Assembly (NCBI GenBank): GCA_020718525.1
Contig: DYRX01000175.1
Span: 1 to 8,842, forward strand
Length of the DNA stretch: 8,842 nt
Reading direction: 5' to 3'
Source: Victivallis vadensis
Lineage (GTDB): Bacteria > Verrucomicrobiota > Lentisphaeria > Victivallales > GWF2-50-93
A program made the position numbers and the translations under genes. Positions 6,250-8,842 of the stretch are shown in pieces. How positions within the stretch are numbered: position 1 is the stretch's first letter; each line of letters starts with the position of its first letter. The notes below the pieces were generated by a model, which made no database searches, was not told the DNA's origin, and worked only from the letters and a program-made list of their open reading frames with translations.

Positions 6250-7698
6250 ATGTTTGTAAACTTTGCCGATCTGCGCAGGAATCATCTCGACGGATGCGGA
6301 GGGATCCGGGAACTCTCCAAGATCGCCCTTCCCATGGTGATTTCCTCCGCGTTCGACGTCTTCATCATGTTTGTGGACAGGCTCTTCCTGGCAAAAATTG
6401 ACAGTCTTCAAATGGCGGCAATGATGACAGGAGGGCTCACGTGCTTCACTGCTTCTACATTTTTCATCGGGCTGATTGGCTACAGCGGAGCTACGACCGC
6501 CCATTTTTACGGTGCCGGTAGAAAGAAGGACTGCGCCCTTATGACCACCCAGGCGTTTATTCTTGCTCTGATTTCCTATCCGCTTGTCCTTCTGCTCATT
6601 CCGGTCGGAGTCATGAGCTTTTCATGGGCGGGGCATGCCCCAGAGCAGATTAAATACGAGTCCGACTACTTCATGATAACAATGGTCTTCGGCTCCATGA
6701 TCTCTCTTCTCAGAACTCCATTCGCATCATTCTTTTCCGGAATAGGAAAGACAAAGATAATAATGATAGCCAATGCGGGCGGCCTGCTTGCGAATCTTTT
6801 TCTTGCCTACGTGTTCATAATCGGAGCGTTCGGCGTTCCTCCTATGGGCATATATGGGGCGGCAATAGCAGTCTGCGCCAGCTCTCTGGTAAATCTTGCT
6901 CTCATGATATTTTTTTACTTCCGCAAAGAAAACAGAATTGCGTTCAGTCTTGCAGAATCATATCGGATAAATCCGCATCTCATGCGCATCCTGATACGTT
7001 TTGGCATGCCGTCAGGCTTGGAGCTTTTCATCAATCTCTCCGCCTTCACAACAATGGTCTCCATGTTCCATTCCTATGGAGCAACGATCGCCTCGGCTGT
7101 GACTGTGGTCTTCAACTGGGACATGATCGCATTTGTTCCGATGGTCGGGCTCCAAGTCGCCGTCACAACTCTTGTCGGACAAAACCTCGGCAGAAAAAAC
7201 GAGGAGGGCGCAATAAAAGCCGCATACTCGGGATTCAAGCTCAACTGTATCTATGCAGGCTTTATGCTCAGCCTCTTTCTCGCAATCCCCGGCGTCCTTG
7301 TTGAAATATTCAAGCCATCTCATGCCGGACCCGAATGGGAGGAGATCTCAAAGACTGCAATCCCAATGATCATGCTCATGTCAATCTATCCGCTGGCAGA
7401 CGGAATGCTCATTGTATTTTCGGGGGCGATACGAGGAGCTGGAGACACCACCTGGGCGATGATCGCATCCTCGGTTCTCCACTGGTCTGCCGCACTATAC
7501 TCCTTCGTCCTTACCCAGGTGCTAGTCCTGCCCCCGGTCTTCGCATGGGGACTCTTCGTGCTCGTCTTCCCATTTTTCGGACTTACCTTCTGGCTCCGCT
7601 TCCGAAGCGGAAAATGGAAGGGAAAACTTTCTCTGCCACCTGACGAGACCCCCGGCGCACTCGATCTCGAACCCAGCCCAGCCCTCCAGAACGAATGA
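6250..7698 (+). CDS. MATE-family multidrug/Na+ (or H+) efflux transporter
   Basis: This is an inner-membrane antiporter of the multidrug and toxin extrusion family, with 482 residues and about twelve hydrophobic segments in two similar halves. The first half opens with IRELSKIALPMVISSAFDVF and VDRLFLAKI; further membrane segments lie roughly at 102-125, 138-163, 172-195 and 200-224. The second half starts at MRILIRFGMPSGLELFINL and carries the family motifs VGQNLGRKNEEG (309-320) and GAIRGAGDTTW (392-402). The C-terminus (about 455-482) is a hydrophilic, Pro/Glu-rich tail. The ATG is 11 bp after the GH4 stop and has no clear Shine-Dalgarno, suggesting translational coupling. Substrate and coupling ion cannot be deduced. 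It is not obviously linked to GH4 activity; export of a glycoside product is only a speculation. Confidence 0.93.
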   Translation: MFVNFADLRRNHLDGCGGIRELSKIALPMVISSAFDVFIMFVDRLFLAKIDSLQMAAMMTGGLTCFTASTFFIGLIGYSGATTAHFYGAGRKKDCALMTTQAFILALISYPLVLLLIPVGVMSFSWAGHAPEQIKYESDYFMITMVFGSMISLLRTPFASFFSGIGKTKIIMIANAGGLLANLFLAYVFIIGAFGVPPMGIYGAAIAVCASSLVNLALMIFFYFRKENRIAFSLAESYRINPHLMRILIRFGMPSGLELFINLSAFTTMVSMFHSYGATIASAVTVVFNWDMIAFVPMVGLQVAVTTLVGQNLGRKNEEGAIKAAYSGFKLNCIYAGFMLSLFLAIPGVLVEIFKPSHAGPEWEEISKTAIPMIMLMSIYPLADGMLIVFSGAIRGAGDTTWAMIASSVLHWSAALYSFVLTQVLVLPPVFAWGLFVLVFPFFGLTFWLRFRSGKWKGKLSLPPDETPGALDLEPSPALQNE

Positions 7699-7781
7699 AC
7701 CTAAATCTGCCATTGATAAAAAAGAATCAAATGTTCTATTCCGCAACAGCCCCTAAGCCACAAACATAAAGGGATTTTAAT

Positions 7782-8465
7782 ATGCCTTTTCAACCTGTCT
7801 TGAATGCAGTAGAGGCTCGTGTCCTAGGCTGTCTGATCGAAAAACAGATCACTACGCCTGACGTGTATCCGCTGACGCTCAATTCTCTTACACTCGCATC
7901 TTGCCAGAAATCAAACAGAGATCCTGTGATGGAGCTGAAAGAGGAAGCTGTGCTCCGTGCAATGGATGGTCTCAGAGACAAGAAGCTTGGGCTGATGAAC
8001 TTCATGGCCGGAAGCCGCGTCTCGAAATATAGCCATCAGGCAGACAAGACCCTGGAGTTGGAGCCCCCGGCTCTCGCTCTCCTCTGCGAACTACTACTCC
8101 GAGGTCCGCAGACAGCAGGCGAACTGCGCACCCATGTGGCGCGTATGCTGGTTTTTCCAAGCATCGAGGCGGTTGAACAGAGCATGCTGGCCATGACGAC
8201 TCGCCAGCCTGAACCCATTGCCGTTCTCCTCCCGCGCCAGCCGGGACGCAAGGAGCCACGCTACATGCACCTGCTCTCCGGAGAGGTGAATACGGACGAT
8301 CTTTCCGCATCGTCCACAATCAGTCATGCCCCGGAAAAGGCAAGGCTTGTCGTGCAGGCCGAGAACGAAAGGATCTCGAAGCTTGAGGCTGAGATGGCGG
8401 AGCTGCGCCGGGATATGGCAGCGATGCAGGCCAAAATTACCGAACTCTCCAAGATCCTCGAATAG
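7782..8465 (+). CDS. yceH: YceH family protein (DUF480), winged-helix
   Basis: The protein has 227 residues, close to the E. coli YceH length. Family motifs are visible throughout: LNAVEARVLGCLIEKQITTP (7-26), YPLTLNSL and CQKSNRDPVM (41-50), GSRVSKY (77-83), LLLRGPQTAGELR (104-116), RQPGRKEPRYMHLLSGEV (152-169). The fold in this family is two winged-helix domains. The last part (about 190-227, ERISKLEAEMAELRRDMAAM) has heptad spacing typical of a short coiled coil, also present in E. coli YceH. The function is not established; a role as a DNA- or protein-binding factor is inferred from the fold. AAAGGG lies eight bases before the ATG. It begins 83 bp after the MATE gene, with an AT-rich gap and no terminator seen, so it may have its own promoter. 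Confidence 0.96.
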   Translation: MPFQPVLNAVEARVLGCLIEKQITTPDVYPLTLNSLTLASCQKSNRDPVMELKEEAVLRAMDGLRDKKLGLMNFMAGSRVSKYSHQADKTLELEPPALALLCELLLRGPQTAGELRTHVARMLVFPSIEAVEQSMLAMTTRQPEPIAVLLPRQPGRKEPRYMHLLSGEVNTDDLSASSTISHAPEKARLVVQAENERISKLEAEMAELRRDMAAMQAKITELSKILE

Positions 8466-8767
8466 AATTCTCGTAGCCAAAAAAGCTTTTATCAAATGCC
8501 ATGGCTACTAACCGCGCCGCCAGTCGGAGGGAGGGCTTTCGAGCGGAGTGCTGTGTGGGGCTCTTGTCTCCAATGTCTTATTCGCGACGATCTGCTCGGC
8601 ATTGCTTTTCATCGTTCTTCATATTTGCAGAGACTATCTGCCGGAAAAATATAGTATTGAGAGTCCTGAATTAGGACGTATTATGATTTTTACTTCTTCT
8701 TCAACTGCAATACCGTTGCAGGTTGAAGTCCGGACAAATGAATATGACTGTTCACTTCATTTCACTC
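8466..8767. other. Intergenic region with two hairpins
   Basis: No convincing gene was found. GTAGCCA (8473-8479) pairs perfectly with TGGCTAC (8502-8508) around a 22-bp loop that contains the palindrome AAAAGCTTTT. A second hairpin lies at 8699-8728. Neither has a following T-run, so neither looks like an intrinsic terminator. Composition becomes AT-rich towards the right end. Confidence 0.5.
8699..8728. repeat. Inverted repeat (hairpin)
   Basis: CTTCAACTGCAA (8699-8710) and TTGCAGGTTGAAG (8716-8728) form a 12-bp stem with one bulged base around a 5-base loop (TACCG). It overlaps at its right edge with the 8-bp palindrome GTCCGGAC (8728-8735). It lies downstream of the partial minus-strand gene at the window edge. 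No T-run follows on either strand, so a terminator role is not supported. Confidence 0.6.
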
Positions 8768-8842
8768 TTAATTTATTTGTGCTAGTAAAACAGTATAATT
8801 CTTTCCATATTTTTTTGCGCACTTAGGACAAGCGGTGTAGTA
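8768..8842 (-). CDS. Probable C-terminus of an unknown gene with a CPKC motif (partial)
   Basis: From the right edge the minus strand reads YYTACPKCAKKYGKNYTVLL then AQIN and a TAA stop (8768-8770). Only 24 codons are available; the gene would continue beyond 8842. The CPxC followed by a lysine-rich, aromatic stretch looks like half of a zinc-ribbon or rubredoxin-like knuckle. The open frame is too short to be sure. It is favoured over the opposite-strand frame because it looks like a protein with a recognisable motif. Confidence 0.35.
   Translation of the reverse strand, partial: YYTACPKCAKKYGKNYTVLLAQIN

Noticed and set aside
8473..8508. Possible terminator after yceH
   Set aside because: There is a perfect 7-bp stem, but it has a 22-base loop and no following T-run, so it is reported only as a hairpin.
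8501..8672. 57-codon plus-strand frame starting MATNRAASRRE
   Set aside because: It has no ribosome binding site and a Cys/Arg/Ser-rich random-looking composition; the start ATG is inside a hairpin arm.
8548..8826. 92-codon plus-strand open frame starting with GTG
   Set aside because: It has no ribosome binding site at a useful distance and no recognisable family. Its 3' part runs through a hairpin and antisense to a better-looking minus-strand C-terminus with CPKC.

Overview
This window is about 8.8 kb of bacterial chromosome, of medium GC and Gram-negative in character. It carries a lipoprotein with a lipobox, a secreted repeat protein, a class I QueG and a YceH homologue. Nothing in it fixes the phylum. 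The mix of a GH4 glycosidase, a long WNG/YAGG-repeat secreted protein and a hexamer-periodic palindromic repeat reminds me of Lentisphaerota/Verrucomicrobiota-type or similar environmental genomes, but that is only an impression.

Layout: The left quarter (22-2206, minus strand) is a gene for a secreted protein made of about 13 repeats of roughly 46 residues, predicted to form a beta-propeller. It is broken. A 181-bp MITE-like element (343-523) sits inside it, with imperfect terminal inverted repeats and a perfect 5-bp target duplication. A one-base frameshift near 121-127 is a second lesion. Removing the element plus one copy of the duplication rebuilds the repeat motif (NKIAKW). Also removing one base gives an uninterrupted frame of exactly 666 codons. 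The core of the element is a symmetric hairpin of five NNTCGG hexamers against five. This is the most interesting signal in the window.

Next comes a minus-strand lipoprotein of unknown function (2441-2962). It is divergent from a plus-strand run: queG (epoxyqueuosine reductase, tRNA queuosine synthesis), ribE (riboflavin synthase), a glycoside hydrolase family 4 enzyme, and a MATE-family efflux transporter. The gaps between these are 42, 41 and 11 bp with no visible terminators, so they may be co-transcribed, although no shared pathway is obvious. A yceH (DUF480) gene follows after 83 bp. The last 377 bp holds no convincing plus-strand gene. It contains two hairpins and, on the minus strand at the very edge, the probable C-terminus of a gene with a CPKC motif.

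The central genes are ordinary housekeeping or accessory genes. I see no defence system, CRISPR array, tRNA or rRNA. The unusual biology is the small mobile or palindromic element and the broken propeller gene.
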